Position numbers and translations under genes: made by a program. Of a stretch of 61,302 nt of DNA, positions 33,910-42,285 are shown piece by piece. Below the pieces are notes generated by a model, which was not told where the DNA came from, did no database searches, and saw only the letters and a program-made list of their open reading frames with translations. This DNA is from an uncultured Prevotellaceae bacterium. Its GTDB lineage: Bacteria > Bacteroidota > Bacteroidia > Bacteroidales > Bacteroidaceae. Where the stretch lies: assembly GCA_900318555.1 (NCBI GenBank), contig ONKX01000027.1:1-61302 (forward strand), read 5' to 3'. The stretch's first letter is position 1. Each line of letters starts with the position of its first letter.

Positions 33910-33995
33910 CGAATAATCGGCTAAATAAGCGAAGAAAATACGATAAAAAAACTATAAAAAAATATAACGAGGGGTAATGTTAGTTATTAAGATAA

Positions 33996-35231
33996 CTATC
34001 CGCGTTTGGCTTTTTCCCACGCACCGGATGTTTTGTGGGTGGAGAGATACTTCATACCTCGGAAAACGTTGAGGTTCATGAAGAGAAAGTAGTAAGGCAC
34101 ATAGAGCAGCTTGTTTTTGCACCCCTGTTTTTCCAACATCCAGGAGGCAAAGGCTGCAAGGTAGAACAGCAGCTGAAGTATCCAGATGACGTTGTAGACG
34201 GTGCCGGCCTTCATCATGACCAGCGCAACATTCAGGGGAATGAGGGCGAGTAGGGCAATGGGGGTGATACTCCAGCGCAGCACACGGTGGCTGACAAACT
34301 GGAAGGCCACCACGGGACGACGGAAGGGGTTCATCATCTGACGGAGCCACCACACACTCTGCAGTCCTCCTGCGGCAATGCGGCGTTTGCGCTTCGACTC
34401 TTCCGTAAGGTCGGCCGAACCGTACTCCATCGCGTAAGCATCCGACGTGTAGGCAATCTTATATCCTTGGTCCACCATGCGCATCGACATCACGAAATCG
34501 TCGAGCAGTGCCGTTTCGGGCATGGGCTCATAGAACCGCGTCCGGATGGCATTCAGTTCGCCTGCGGCACCCATGGCGGAGTACAGCTCGCTGTCCATGC
34601 GCTTCAGGGCACTTTCGTATTTCCAATATAAGCCTTCGCCTTCGGCTACGGCTTGACTGACCTTGTTTATTTTGGCGCCCTCAGCTGCGGTTTGTCCCTC
34701 GTGACGTGCCATCACGCGTTTTTCACCGGCCACACAAGCCACTTGCGGGTCTTGGAAACAACGTACTATTTCGCGTACGGCCTCCCGATTGACAATGGTA
34801 TTGGCATCGGTCATCATGGTAATTTCCGAGCGCACCATGCTGATGCCGTGATTCAGTGCGGCGGTCTTGCCGCGACGCTCTGGGCTGAACACCACCTCGA
34901 CATCCGCGTAGCGTGCCAGCCGCTCGTTTGTCTGATCGGTAGAGCCGTCGGTGACCCACATAATATGGAGTTTGTCGTGCGGATAATCCAGTTGCAGCGT
35001 GTTTTCCATCTTCATGTCCACGACGTCCTGTTCGTTGTAGGCACAGATCATGAAGGTTACCTCTGGCAGTTCCGCTTCGTCAGTGGGCAAAGCCTTCCTC
35101 TCGGCCTTGCCCCTCACGATGCGTTTCAGTCTGACCAACAGCCATAGCAGCATGCCATATCCCAGATAGGTATAGAATACGAGGAATGCACATATCCAGA
35201 ATGCTATTTTCAATGCTGCCATAACGCTCAA
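33996..35231 (-). CDS. membrane glycosyltransferase, family 2
   Basis: 411 residues. An N-terminal membrane helix (IAFWICAFLVFYTYLGYGMLL) precedes a GT-A catalytic domain: TFMICAYNEQDVV, the VTDGSTDQT nucleotide-binding motif, GKTAALNHG, a TDANT metal-binding motif, an ETALLDDFVMSMRM acceptor motif, and a late RKRRIAAGG. Two or three more helices make up the C-terminus (ITPIALLALIPLNVALVMM, VIWILQLLFYLAAFASWML). This is the layout of processive or polyprenyl-linked polysaccharide synthases. The sugar is unknown. It lies 32 bases downstream of the RNase gene, in a gap filled by short CAATGTTCAACG repeats. Confidence 0.9.
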   Translation of the reverse strand: MSVMAALKIAFWICAFLVFYTYLGYGMLLWLLVRLKRIVRGKAERKALPTDEAELPEVTFMICAYNEQDVVDMKMENTLQLDYPHDKLHIMWVTDGSTDQTNERLARYADVEVVFSPERRGKTAALNHGISMVRSEITMMTDANTIVNREAVREIVRCFQDPQVACVAGEKRVMARHEGQTAAEGAKINKVSQAVAEGEGLYWKYESALKRMDSELYSAMGAAGELNAIRTRFYEPMPETALLDDFVMSMRMVDQGYKIAYTSDAYAMEYGSADLTEESKRKRRIAAGGLQSVWWLRQMMNPFRRPVVAFQFVSHRVLRWSITPIALLALIPLNVALVMMKAGTVYNVIWILQLLFYLAAFASWMLEKQGCKNKLLYVPYYFLFMNLNVFRGMKYLSTHKTSGAWEKAKRG

Positions 35232-35258
35232 TGTTCAACGTTCAATGTTCAACGTGCA
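35223..35258. repeat. short tandem repeat between RNase and glycosyltransferase genes
   Basis: GCTCAATGTTCAACGTTCAATGTTCAACGTG: the word TCAATGTTCAACG occurs twice, once per 14 bp. Confidence 0.6.
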
Positions 35259-35263
35259 TGTTG

Positions 35264-36844
35264 TCAGTCATTTGTCTCAATCTCCTCCTGCATGTCGATA
35301 TACTGACGGTCCTTGTCGTAGAATTCGTACTGCAGGAAAGCTAGTTTCTGAGAAGGAACGATATGGACACCCATACCGTATTTCATGATCCACCGGTGTT
35401 TCAGCGATACGAGGCCCTGATTGATGTAGGCGGCAACGTAAGGATGAACATGCAGGTAGAACTTGCGGATGCCTATCTTGTTGACCAGGCGGTCAATCTT
35501 GCTCTCCAATTGGTCCGTAAACAGGATAGACGACTTGATTTTGCCCTTGCCAAAGCAGGTGGGGCAGGTTTCTTCTACGTTGACATCCATAGCCGGACGG
35601 ACACGCTGACGCGTAATCTGCATCAGTCCGAACTTCGACAGCGGCAGGATGTTGTGGCGCGCTCTGTCTTTCTGCATGTTCTTACACATGCGTTCATAGA
35701 GCATTTGACGGTCTTCGGCAAGATTCATGTCAATGAAGTCGACGACGATGATGCCACCCATATCGCGCAGTCGCAACTGGCGGGCCAGCTCGTCGGCAGC
35801 ACCCAGGTTCACCTCCAGTGCGTTGGCCTCCTGACCGTTTTCGGCTCGTGTACGGTTGCCGGAGTTCACGTCCACGACGTGCATGGCCTCGGTATGCTGA
35901 ATGATGAGGTATGCTCCGCGCTTGTAGTTCACCGTCTTTCCGAAACTCGACTTGAGTTGCTTGGTGACATTGAAATTGTCGAAGATAGGCACATTGCCGT
36001 TATACTTCTTGACAATGTCCTGTTTCTCGGGGGCGATGAGTGACACGTAGTCCCGAACCTGATGGAAAATGTCCTCGTCATTCACGTAGATGCCGTCATA
36101 CGTGGGGTCGAACACGTCACGCAGCAAGGCCACCGCACGACCAGTCTCCTCGTAACACAACTGAGGGGTCTTCGTGGCTTTCTGGGCCTTGGTGATGGTG
36201 TCTTCCCATCGTTTGACGAGCGCCTTCATCTCCTTGTCGAGCTCAGCCACACGCTTGCCTTCGGCCGATGTACGTACGATGACGCCGAAGTTCTTGGGGC
36301 GGATGCTTTGGACGAGTTGCTTCAGTCGGGCGCGCTCTTCGCCTTTCTTGATTTTTGAAGAAACCGAAACCTTATCTCCGAACGGCATGAGCACCATGAA
36401 ACGTCCTGCGAAGCTCAGTTCACACGACAGGCGCGGACCCTTGGTATTGATGGGTTCCTTGACCACCTGAACCAATACCTCCTGACCCACTTTCAACGTT
36501 GTTGCCACGCTGCCTTCCTTCGGCAGGTCGGGCTGGTGCGTTGCCTTGGCAATGGGATAAAGTTTCTTCTTGTCGCTTTGTACCTGTTTCAGGTACTTTT
36601 CGTAAGAGCTGAATTGAGTGCCTAAGTCAAGATAGTGGAGAAAGGCGTCGCGCTCGGAGCCTACGTCAACGAAGCAGGCGTTCAGTCCGGGCATGAGCTT
36701 GCGCACACGGCCCAGATAGATGTTGCCGACCGAGTAGCTGGCCTCCTCGCGTTTTTCGTTCTGGTATTCCACCAGATTCTTGTCCTCGAGCAGGGCCATC
36801 GAGATCTCTTTCGGCTGAACATCGATGATGAGTTCGCTTGTCAT
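35264..36844 (-). CDS. rng: ribonuclease E/G family protein
   Basis: 526 residues, the size of RNase G without the long scaffold of E. coli RNase E. An S1 RNA-binding domain lies at about 38-130 (NIYLGRVRKLMPGLNACFVDVG), and the catalytic region shows GGIIVVDFIDMNLAEDRQ with the magnesium-binding aspartates. The zinc link is CPTCFGKG. It cuts single-stranded RNA in mRNA turnover and rRNA processing. The gene follows HU and the 29-residue basic protein on the same strand, a conserved-looking block of nucleic-acid binding genes, and precedes the glycosyltransferase. Confidence 0.95.
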   Translation of the reverse strand: MTSELIIDVQPKEISMALLEDKNLVEYQNEKREEASYSVGNIYLGRVRKLMPGLNACFVDVGSERDAFLHYLDLGTQFSSYEKYLKQVQSDKKKLYPIAKATHQPDLPKEGSVATTLKVGQEVLVQVVKEPINTKGPRLSCELSFAGRFMVLMPFGDKVSVSSKIKKGEERARLKQLVQSIRPKNFGVIVRTSAEGKRVAELDKEMKALVKRWEDTITKAQKATKTPQLCYEETGRAVALLRDVFDPTYDGIYVNDEDIFHQVRDYVSLIAPEKQDIVKKYNGNVPIFDNFNVTKQLKSSFGKTVNYKRGAYLIIQHTEAMHVVDVNSGNRTRAENGQEANALEVNLGAADELARQLRLRDMGGIIVVDFIDMNLAEDRQMLYERMCKNMQKDRARHNILPLSKFGLMQITRQRVRPAMDVNVEETCPTCFGKGKIKSSILFTDQLESKIDRLVNKIGIRKFYLHVHPYVAAYINQGLVSLKHRWIMKYGMGVHIVPSQKLAFLQYEFYDKDRQYIDMQEEIETND

Positions 36845-36956
36845 GTCTCTGTTTCTTGTTATTTACTCTATTCTTTTAGTACTTTAAAAGAGCGTACCGT
36901 TGAAACTTGTTCGCCTCGCTGGTACACTCCTTTCATTCTTTCTAGCTCGTCAGGGC

Positions 36957-37046
36957 TTACTTGCTCTTATGACGATTCTTGCGCAGTCTCTTCTTGCGCT
37001 TGTGAGTAGCCATCTTGTGGCCCTTCTTTTTCTTTCCGTTTGGCAT
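36957..37046 (-). CDS. 29-residue very basic protein (AURKAIP1/COX24-like)
   Basis: Too short for routine gene calling. Reading leftward from 37046: MPNGKKKKGHKMATHKRKK, then RLRKNRHKSK and TAA. Nearly half the residues are Lys or Arg, and there are four His. The KM-x-THKRKKRLRKNRHK core resembles the COX24/AURKAIP1 C-terminal motif found in the mitochondrial ribosomal protein mS38 and in short proteins of Bacteroidetes. It lies between HU and RNase E/G, 28 bases after the HU stop. A ribosome-bound or RNA-binding role is likely, by analogy. Confidence 0.75.
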   Translation of the reverse strand: MPNGKKKKGHKMATHKRKKRLRKNRHKSK

Positions 37047-37074
37047 AATGTGATAAACTTATTAAAATTGTGAA

Positions 37075-37350
37075 TTATTGCATTTTTTCTACAAAACTCT
37101 TTGCAGGCTTGAACGAGGGAATATCGTGTGCGTCGATAATCATCGTGACATTTCTGGAAATGTTGCGTGCGGTCTTCTTGGCACGGTGCTTGATGGTAAA
37201 CGTACCAAAGCCGCGAAGGAATACCGGCTCCTTTTCATTTGCTATGCAATCACGTATCTCGCCCATAAATGCTTCAACAGCAATGGCAATATCCTTCTTG
37301 GGTAAACCCGTCTTCTCAGCGATATTGTTGATAATGTCTGCTTTTGTCAT
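37075..37350 (-). CDS. hup: HU/IHF-family DNA-binding protein
   Basis: 91 residues, the standard size. Helical dimerisation part (MTKADIINNIAEKTGLPKKDIAIAVEAF) followed by the beta-arm signature EPVFLRGFGTFTIKHRAKKTARNI, with the arm tip NVTMIIDAHDIPSFKPAK. It bends and compacts DNA as a homodimer or heterodimer. First gene of a leftward group with the 29-residue protein and RNase E/G. A TAACTTTG box lies about 40 bases upstream. Confidence 0.95.
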   Translation of the reverse strand: MTKADIINNIAEKTGLPKKDIAIAVEAFMGEIRDCIANEKEPVFLRGFGTFTIKHRAKKTARNISRNVTMIIDAHDIPSFKPAKSFVEKMQ

Positions 37351-37390
37351 TTTTGTATAAATATTTTTATTAAATTCATGTTTCGGGCTG

Positions 37391-37398
37391 CAAAGTTA
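37391..37398 (-). promoter_or_regulatory. -7 box of hup
   Basis: TAACTTTG on the minus strand, 40 bases before the hup ATG at 37350. Confidence 0.5.
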
Positions 37399-37460
37399 CT
37401 AATTTTCAGCGTGATATAAAAATATTCTTGCCTTTTTTTTCTAAAAAAAATTATTTTTCG

Positions 37461-37468
37461 TATCTTTG
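37461..37468 (+). promoter_or_regulatory. -7 box of the WecB-like gene
   Basis: TATCTTTG; because it lies inside the longer open frame that begins at 37428, translation must start downstream, at 37494 or 37551. Confidence 0.6.
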
Positions 37469-37493
37469 CAGTCAAATTTTAGAGAATATTAAG

Positions 37494-38606
37494 ATGAATC
37501 CGACCCCGACAGACGGTAATAATAATATGATAAGGTACGCACGAGGGACAATGGTCCGAGTGTGCATCTTCACCGGAGCACGACCGAATTTCGTGAAGGT
37601 GGCGCCCATCATCCGCGCTATCACTCAGACCGAAGGTATCAGCTACGAACTGGTCTATGCCGGTCGTCAGGAAGACCCCACGCTCGAACCCTCGCTGTTC
37701 TCCGATCTGCAGATGCCTGAACCCGATGCGTGGCTGGGTGTTGACTGCGAGAATCTTAACGAACTGACGGGTCGCGTGATGGCCGAATTCGAGCATTATC
37801 TGGAGGCTCATGCCTTCGATACCGTCATTGTCGTCGACGATCTGGCCTCTACGATGGCGGCAGCTATCGTCACCAAGAAACGTGGTCTTCGTCTGGCTCA
37901 TATCGTTGCCGGCACGCGCTCGTTCGATGTCAGTATGCCTAAGGAAATCAACAGGTTAGTCATAGATGGTTTAAGTGATTTGTTGTTTACGGCAGGCGTA
38001 GGTTCCAGCAGTATTGCCACGCGCGAAGGAGCCGAGCTGCAACGCATTTATATGGTCGGCAACATCCTCATGGACACCCTCCGTCAGAACCAGTCGCGCT
38101 GGCAACGTCCGGCATGTCTTGACGGCATTCAGGACGGACGTTATCTGGTGTTCACCGTCAACCGCAAGGCACTCATTGCCGACAGCGACAAACTGGAGAC
38201 GATGATGGATGCCATCGCTCAGGTGGCTGGCGACATACCCGTTCTGGCACCCCTGCGCGGCAAGGCTGCCGAGCTGACTTCCCGTCATGCCGCCTTCCGC
38301 GTTGTACCCTCACTGTCTTATCTGGAGTTCGGCTATCTCTCGTCGCGTGCACTGGGTGTCATCACCGATTCCGGCAATGTCGCCGAGGAGGCTACGTTCA
38401 ACCACGTGCCTTGCATCACGCTGAATTCCTATACCGAACATATCGAGACCGTCAAGGTCGGCACCAACGTGCTGGTCGGTGAAGATGCCGGCCGTCTGCG
38501 CGACGAGCTGACGGCGATGGTCCGTGGAGAATGGAAAAATGGCTCGTTGCCCGACCGTTGGGACGGACGTACGGCAGATAGAATAGTACAAACACTGATG
38601 GCATGA
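37494..38606 (+). CDS. UDP-GlcNAc 2-epimerase-like protein (catalytic residues altered)
   Basis: 370 residues from the ATG at 37494; another ATG at 37551 lies nearer the conserved region. The Rossmann entry FTGARPNFVKVAPI, MPKEINR, MVGNILMDTL and ITDSGNVAEEA show the WecB fold, which converts UDP-GlcNAc to UDP-ManNAc. Several catalytic positions differ from WecB: the histidine in the early AQH/GQH motif reads GRQ, the HVEAGLR glutamate is valine (HIVAGTR, V138), and the TGHRxEN histidine is asparagine (TVNRKAL, N223). The aspartate pair at 115-116 and E151 remain. The enzyme may be inactive as an epimerase or act on another nucleotide sugar. Its stop overlaps the cobD start by four bases. Confidence 0.8.
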   Translation: MNPTPTDGNNNMIRYARGTMVRVCIFTGARPNFVKVAPIIRAITQTEGISYELVYAGRQEDPTLEPSLFSDLQMPEPDAWLGVDCENLNELTGRVMAEFEHYLEAHAFDTVIVVDDLASTMAAAIVTKKRGLRLAHIVAGTRSFDVSMPKEINRLVIDGLSDLLFTAGVGSSSIATREGAELQRIYMVGNILMDTLRQNQSRWQRPACLDGIQDGRYLVFTVNRKALIADSDKLETMMDAIAQVAGDIPVLAPLRGKAAELTSRHAAFRVVPSLSYLEFGYLSSRALGVITDSGNVAEEATFNHVPCITLNSYTEHIETVKVGTNVLVGEDAGRLRDELTAMVRGEWKNGSLPDRWDGRTADRIVQTLMA

Positions 38607-39559
38607 AGTTATTTTTTGTTTTACTCTTTGGTTGGATAGCCGACCGTCTGTTCGGTGACCCCTCATGGATGCCCCATCCCGTGGTGGCCTTTGGCAAAGT
38701 CATAGCATTCCTCGAGCGACTCTTCAATCGTGGACCACGCTGGTGGCGCTTCTTCAGCGGTGCCGTCATCGCCGTAGTGCTCATCGTTGCCACTTATTAC
38801 GTTACCATGCGCATCCTCCACTGGGTCGACTGGCACGACGTCTATGTAGGCATGGTCTTGAAGGCCCTATGCGTCTTCTTCTGCCTCGCTGGCACAACAC
38901 TCGTCCGCGAGGTCCGCGCCGTATTCCATGCCCTCGACCGTTCGTTGGACGAAGGCCGTCGGCAGGTTGCCCGCATCGTCGGTCGCGACACGTCGCAGCT
39001 CTCCGCTCAGGAGGTTCGCACTGCCGCCCTCGAGACGCTGGCCGAGAACCTCAGCGATGGGGTAGTGGCCCCGCTGTTCTGGTTTGCCATTCTTGGCGTT
39101 CCTGGCATGATGGCCTATAAGATGGTCAACACCCTCGATTCGATGATTGGCTACAAGACCACCCGCTATCGCGCCTTCGGTTGCTGGGCTGCCCGTATCG
39201 ACGATATTGCCAACTACATCCCCTCGCGTCTCACCGCCCTGATGATGCTCATCGTCGCTGGCAAGATGCGCGTGCTGCCCTTCACTACGTGGTTCGGACG
39301 CCAGAGCACCAGCCCCAACAGCGGCTATCCCGAGGCAGCACTGGCAGGCATTCTCGACTGCCGTTTCGGAGGTCCCCACACCTATTTCGGCGAGTATTTC
39401 GACAAGCCCTACATCGGCACCAATCCCCGCGAACTCACCACTGCCGACATGGAGTATGCCGTTCGCATCAACCGCCGCGTCGAAAACCTCTCCGTCATCC
39501 TCATTCTCCTCTTCCGCCTCGTCCGCTTCTTCATCCTCTATTTCTTCATCTGGAATTAA
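38603..39559 (+). CDS. cobD: adenosylcobinamide-phosphate synthase
   Basis: 318 residues. CobD/CbiB attaches aminopropanol (or its phosphate) to adenosylcobyric acid, a late step of vitamin B12 assembly at the membrane. Motifs: WIADRLFGDPSWMPHPVVAFG near the N-terminus, TLAENLSDGVVAPLFW, TLDSMIGYKTTRY, and PNSGYPEAALAG. Four or five membrane segments are visible, the last at the very C-terminus (VILILLFRLVRFFILYFF). It is coupled to the WecB-like gene (ATGA overlap), with no other cobalamin gene and no recognisable cobalamin riboswitch nearby. Confidence 0.93.
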   Translation: MKLFFVLLFGWIADRLFGDPSWMPHPVVAFGKVIAFLERLFNRGPRWWRFFSGAVIAVVLIVATYYVTMRILHWVDWHDVYVGMVLKALCVFFCLAGTTLVREVRAVFHALDRSLDEGRRQVARIVGRDTSQLSAQEVRTAALETLAENLSDGVVAPLFWFAILGVPGMMAYKMVNTLDSMIGYKTTRYRAFGCWAARIDDIANYIPSRLTALMMLIVAGKMRVLPFTTWFGRQSTSPNSGYPEAALAGILDCRFGGPHTYFGEYFDKPYIGTNPRELTTADMEYAVRINRRVENLSVILILLFRLVRFFILYFFIWN

Positions 39560-39579
39560 ATCAAACATAAAATAATATT

Positions 39580-40182
39580 GTGAAAAGATTATCATTAGCA
39601 ATCATGTTTGTGTTCTGTGCACTGGTTATGTCGGCACAGGACGATGGTATCAAAGTGAAATTTCTGGGCGACAGTCCTGACATCGTGGACTTTGCATGGT
39701 CGTGGGCTACGATGATGGACGATAATCCTGAGGACACGCCCGACGAGTCGATGACCGCAGTTGAAAAATCGCTGGAGTGTTACCGCACGGGTGCCGCCCA
39801 GCCCGAGGGCTTTACGATTACCGTTGACAAGAAGGCTGGCTATATCCTGGTGGAGCATACCGATGACATCTACACACAGCGTTGGGAGATGTGCTACTGG
39901 AACATGGCCGACAAGAAGCACAAGCTATTTGCGCTGTGCAGGGAGCTGTGGGAGGATGGCAAGCGCCTGAACCCCGGGCAGTACGACGGCCTGATGTTCT
40001 TCCGCTACGACAATGCCACGAAGCGGATGACTTTCGTTGACATGGGTATCGAGGTGGAATATTTCAATACCTCGTACGGCCTGCCGCGCGTGGGTAAGGA
40101 CATCACGGTGACGAAGTGGAGCGAGTCAGGAAAGAAAACGACGAAGACGCTTAAATGGAACGGTAGCCGGTTCAGCTTTTAA
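39580..40182 (+). CDS. secreted protein of unknown function
   Basis: 200 residues starting at a GTG, 20 bases after cobD. The first 19 residues (MKRLSLAIMFVFCALVMSA) are a signal peptide. The mature part begins QDDGIKVKFLGD and has alternating charged and aromatic strands (YILVEHTDD, RWEMCYWNMADKK, YDGLMFFRYD, TKRMTFVDMGIEVEYF) suggesting a beta-rich fold. I recognise no family, metal site or repeat. It may be cotranscribed with wecB-like and cobD, since no terminator or promoter is seen in the gap. Confidence 0.7.
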   Translation: MKRLSLAIMFVFCALVMSAQDDGIKVKFLGDSPDIVDFAWSWATMMDDNPEDTPDESMTAVEKSLECYRTGAAQPEGFTITVDKKAGYILVEHTDDIYTQRWEMCYWNMADKKHKLFALCRELWEDGKRLNPGQYDGLMFFRYDNATKRMTFVDMGIEVEYFNTSYGLPRVGKDITVTKWSESGKKTTKTLKWNGSRFSF

Positions 40183-40266
40183 TTTACGAACTCGACACCA
40201 GCAAATCACTAAAGCCCTACAGTCTGATTCGAAAAGGACAGTAATTACAAGTATAAAACTCCGTTA

Positions 40267-40349
40267 CGGGCGGGCGGTCGCAATAATGCGGCCTCCCGCC
40301 CGCAATAATAAGCACGGCCGCCCACATTAATTCGGGCGGCCGCCCGAAT
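40267..40349. repeat. GC-rich palindrome cluster
   Basis: First a hairpin: GGGCGGGCGG and CCTCCCGCCC around GTCGCAATAATGCGG. Then a shared CAATAAT word, GGCCGCCC, and a perfect 20-bp palindrome at 40330-40349 (ATTCGGGCGG and its complement). Confidence 0.75.
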
Positions 40350-40403
40350 CCGCTTACCTTACGTCTCGCTCCCCTCTTCCCCTTCACCCCGGCACTAAAA
40401 CAC

Positions 40404-40466
40404 AATACTCCGAACGAAATTTCAAATACTCCGAACGAAATTTCAAATACTCCAAAAGTATTTTTT
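40404..40466. repeat. 21-bp tandem repeat, two and a half units
   Basis: Units at 40404-40424 and 40425-40445 are identical (AATACTCCGAACG, then AAATTTCA). The third unit starts the same (AATACTCC) and then diverges. Confidence 0.85.
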
Positions 40467-40505
40467 CCACGAGAAGACACTCTCGCTCGAAAATACTCAA
40501 ATAAA

Positions 40506-40537
40506 TTTGGTTTTTCGCTCGACTTTTCGTATCTTTG
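40506..40537 (+). promoter_or_regulatory. promoter of the outer-membrane barrel gene (leaderless)
   Basis: TTTG (40506-40509), 20 bp, TATCTTTG (40530-40537), then five bases to the ATG at 40543. Second member of the repeated ATTTGGT...TTCGCTC...TATCTTTGC module. Confidence 0.8.
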
Positions 40538-40542
40538 CAAGC

Positions 40543-42285
40543 ATGTTCAAGAAAATAACTCTCAACATCATGTTGGCGGTTGCGCTGGGCATGAGTGGCG
40601 TGACGGCGCGGGCTGCCGACGATGGTGATATCGTGGAGTTTCAGGGCGACCGCTATGTGATTCATGTGGACAAGATGGGTGCGGACAGCGAGATGACCTT
40701 GCTGGACGTGTTGAACACCTGCCCGGAATTTATGTCCATCAACGGCAAGAAGATAGACCAGAATTACAAGTTGCGCGTTGACAACATCGACCTCGTGGTG
40801 GATGTCGAAACATTCCTGGCAAACGTGAAGGCTTGCGAGATAGACCGCATCCATGTATGCAGCAACACCTCGGTGGCAAAGGCCGTGGGCGGCACGAGGG
40901 GCGTGATAGACGTTTATTATCGCGACGACGTGAAGACGGACGGCAAGGTGGCCGTGACGGGTAACACCTACGGCAACGGCATGGCTTATGCCGACGTGGC
41001 GAACAAGAGCGAGCGCCTCACGGTGCGGGGTTATGCGCTGGCGCGTAGTTCGTACGGCAAAGCTTATCCCACCGGGGTATATAAGATGACCGACCGCGGT
41101 TTGGCCGAAAATGTGCACCTCAGCCTGGACTGGAAGATGAGCCAGAGCGACAAGCTCTTCATCAAGGTCTATCAGAAGTTCGACAACAACAAACAGAAGA
41201 TTTTCGACCCCGAATTGCTCGAGACCCATCCTTACTATAACCGCTATGTCGGCCTTGTGTTGTCGTACTCCCACAGCTTCAAAAATGATGCCATCCTGTT
41301 TGCCGAGATAGGCAGCGACTACACCAGGGAAACCAGCGACGGCGACAGGATGGGTGACAGCTATCCCTACGGATTTGTAGAATTCAACACCCCCGTGTTT
41401 ACCCCCGACTTGTGGCTGATGGTGGGTGCGGAGATGGACTACGAGAACACCTGCTATTTCGGTCGGAACCGCGAGCAACACTTGGTGACCGACTTCTACG
41501 CACAGCTGGACTATAGCCACGGTCCCTGGGTGCTGACAATGGGTGACCGCTACCGCATGATGAACTACTGGAATCGCCGCTACGACTCGGATGACCATAG
41601 CCTGTGGACGCATGCGCGCAGCAACCATTGCTATCTGGCCAGTGTGGGCTACAGGGCAGGGCATCACTTTGTTCAGGGAATGTTCGCCCGCCGATTCTTC
41701 ATTCCCGAGGTGAGCGATTTCCTAGTGGACGAGACAGCCCCGACGACGGCCTTGAAATACGATGCTGGCAGTTACAATACCTGCCTTGCACATCAGGGGG
41801 TGCTGCGCTATTCGTATCAGCAGCAGGGCCTCTGCTATCACGCCAGCGTGGAGAATAACTGGTACACCGATCTCGCCACGCCCAACTACCAGGAGCTGGG
41901 CTTCAGGAACTCGGTCTATTGGAAGACAGGTCCTTGGGAACTGACGCTGGGTGCCAACTACTATTATCACCACATAGATGCTGGTTCAAAGACGGATTCC
42001 GATTACGACAACTACTATACGCTGAAGTTTGCTCCAGTGCTGAATCTGCCCAAGGGATTCCGTCTGTCGTCGACGCTGCTCTACAGCAGTCGCCGCACGA
42101 TGGAGGACCGGCATGCTCACCTCTTTGCCACCGTCAAGGCCAACAAGCAGTTGGGTAGGAAGTGTAATGTCTTTGCCGAATTCCACGATATAGCCGGTTA
42201 TGCGACAGGCTATTGGTTGCAGCAAGCTGGGCTGTATCAGAACCGTGCCGTGAGCGTGGGAGCGACAATTTATCCTTTCAAATAA
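40543..42285 (+). CDS. TonB-receptor-like outer-membrane beta-barrel protein
   Basis: 580 residues from the ATG at 40543; the longer frame from 40507 overlaps the promoter. A signal peptide (about 1-24) is followed by a plug-like region (LLDVLNTCPEFMSINGKK, EIDRIHVCSNTSVAKAVGGTRGVIDVYY), as in TonB-dependent receptors. From about residue 140 come alternating aromatic strands (HLSLDWKMSQSDKLFIKVYQ, RYVGLVLSYSHSF, LWLMVGAEMDYE, WELTLGANYYYHH). The final strand ends VGATIYPFK. At 580 residues it is shorter than SusC-type receptors and has no SusD gene next to it. Cargo is unknown. No TonB box is obvious. Confidence 0.8.
   Translation: MFKKITLNIMLAVALGMSGVTARAADDGDIVEFQGDRYVIHVDKMGADSEMTLLDVLNTCPEFMSINGKKIDQNYKLRVDNIDLVVDVETFLANVKACEIDRIHVCSNTSVAKAVGGTRGVIDVYYRDDVKTDGKVAVTGNTYGNGMAYADVANKSERLTVRGYALARSSYGKAYPTGVYKMTDRGLAENVHLSLDWKMSQSDKLFIKVYQKFDNNKQKIFDPELLETHPYYNRYVGLVLSYSHSFKNDAILFAEIGSDYTRETSDGDRMGDSYPYGFVEFNTPVFTPDLWLMVGAEMDYENTCYFGRNREQHLVTDFYAQLDYSHGPWVLTMGDRYRMMNYWNRRYDSDDHSLWTHARSNHCYLASVGYRAGHHFVQGMFARRFFIPEVSDFLVDETAPTTALKYDAGSYNTCLAHQGVLRYSYQQQGLCYHASVENNWYTDLATPNYQELGFRNSVYWKTGPWELTLGANYYYHHIDAGSKTDSDYDNYYTLKFAPVLNLPKGFRLSSTLLYSSRRTMEDRHAHLFATVKANKQLGRKCNVFAEFHDIAGYATGYWLQQAGLYQNRAVSVGATIYPFK

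Larger units (their letters stand above)
40183..40505. other. repeat-rich spacer before the barrel gene
   Basis: Over 300 bases without a gene. It holds GC-rich palindromes (40267-40349), then C-rich sequence, then a 21-bp tandem repeat (from 40404), and ends in the promoter of the barrel gene. The base composition changes sharply, from about 75% G+C to under 35%. Confidence 0.7.

Noticed and set aside
37428-37493. longer N-terminus of the WecB-like protein
   Set aside because: The extension crosses the TATCTTTG box, so it would not be on the transcript.
38500-38620. cobalamin riboswitch before cobD
   Set aside because: cobD starts inside the end of the WecB-like gene, and no B12-box-like sequence or conserved leader structure was seen.
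40404-40466. CRISPR array
   Set aside because: The 21-bp units abut each other without spacers, so this is a simple tandem repeat; no cas genes are present.
40384-41667. 427-codon open frame on the - strand opposite the barrel gene
   Set aside because: The + strand frame has promoter, signal peptide and beta-barrel pattern; the opposite frame is compositionally odd (Val/His/Ala) and runs through the repeat region.
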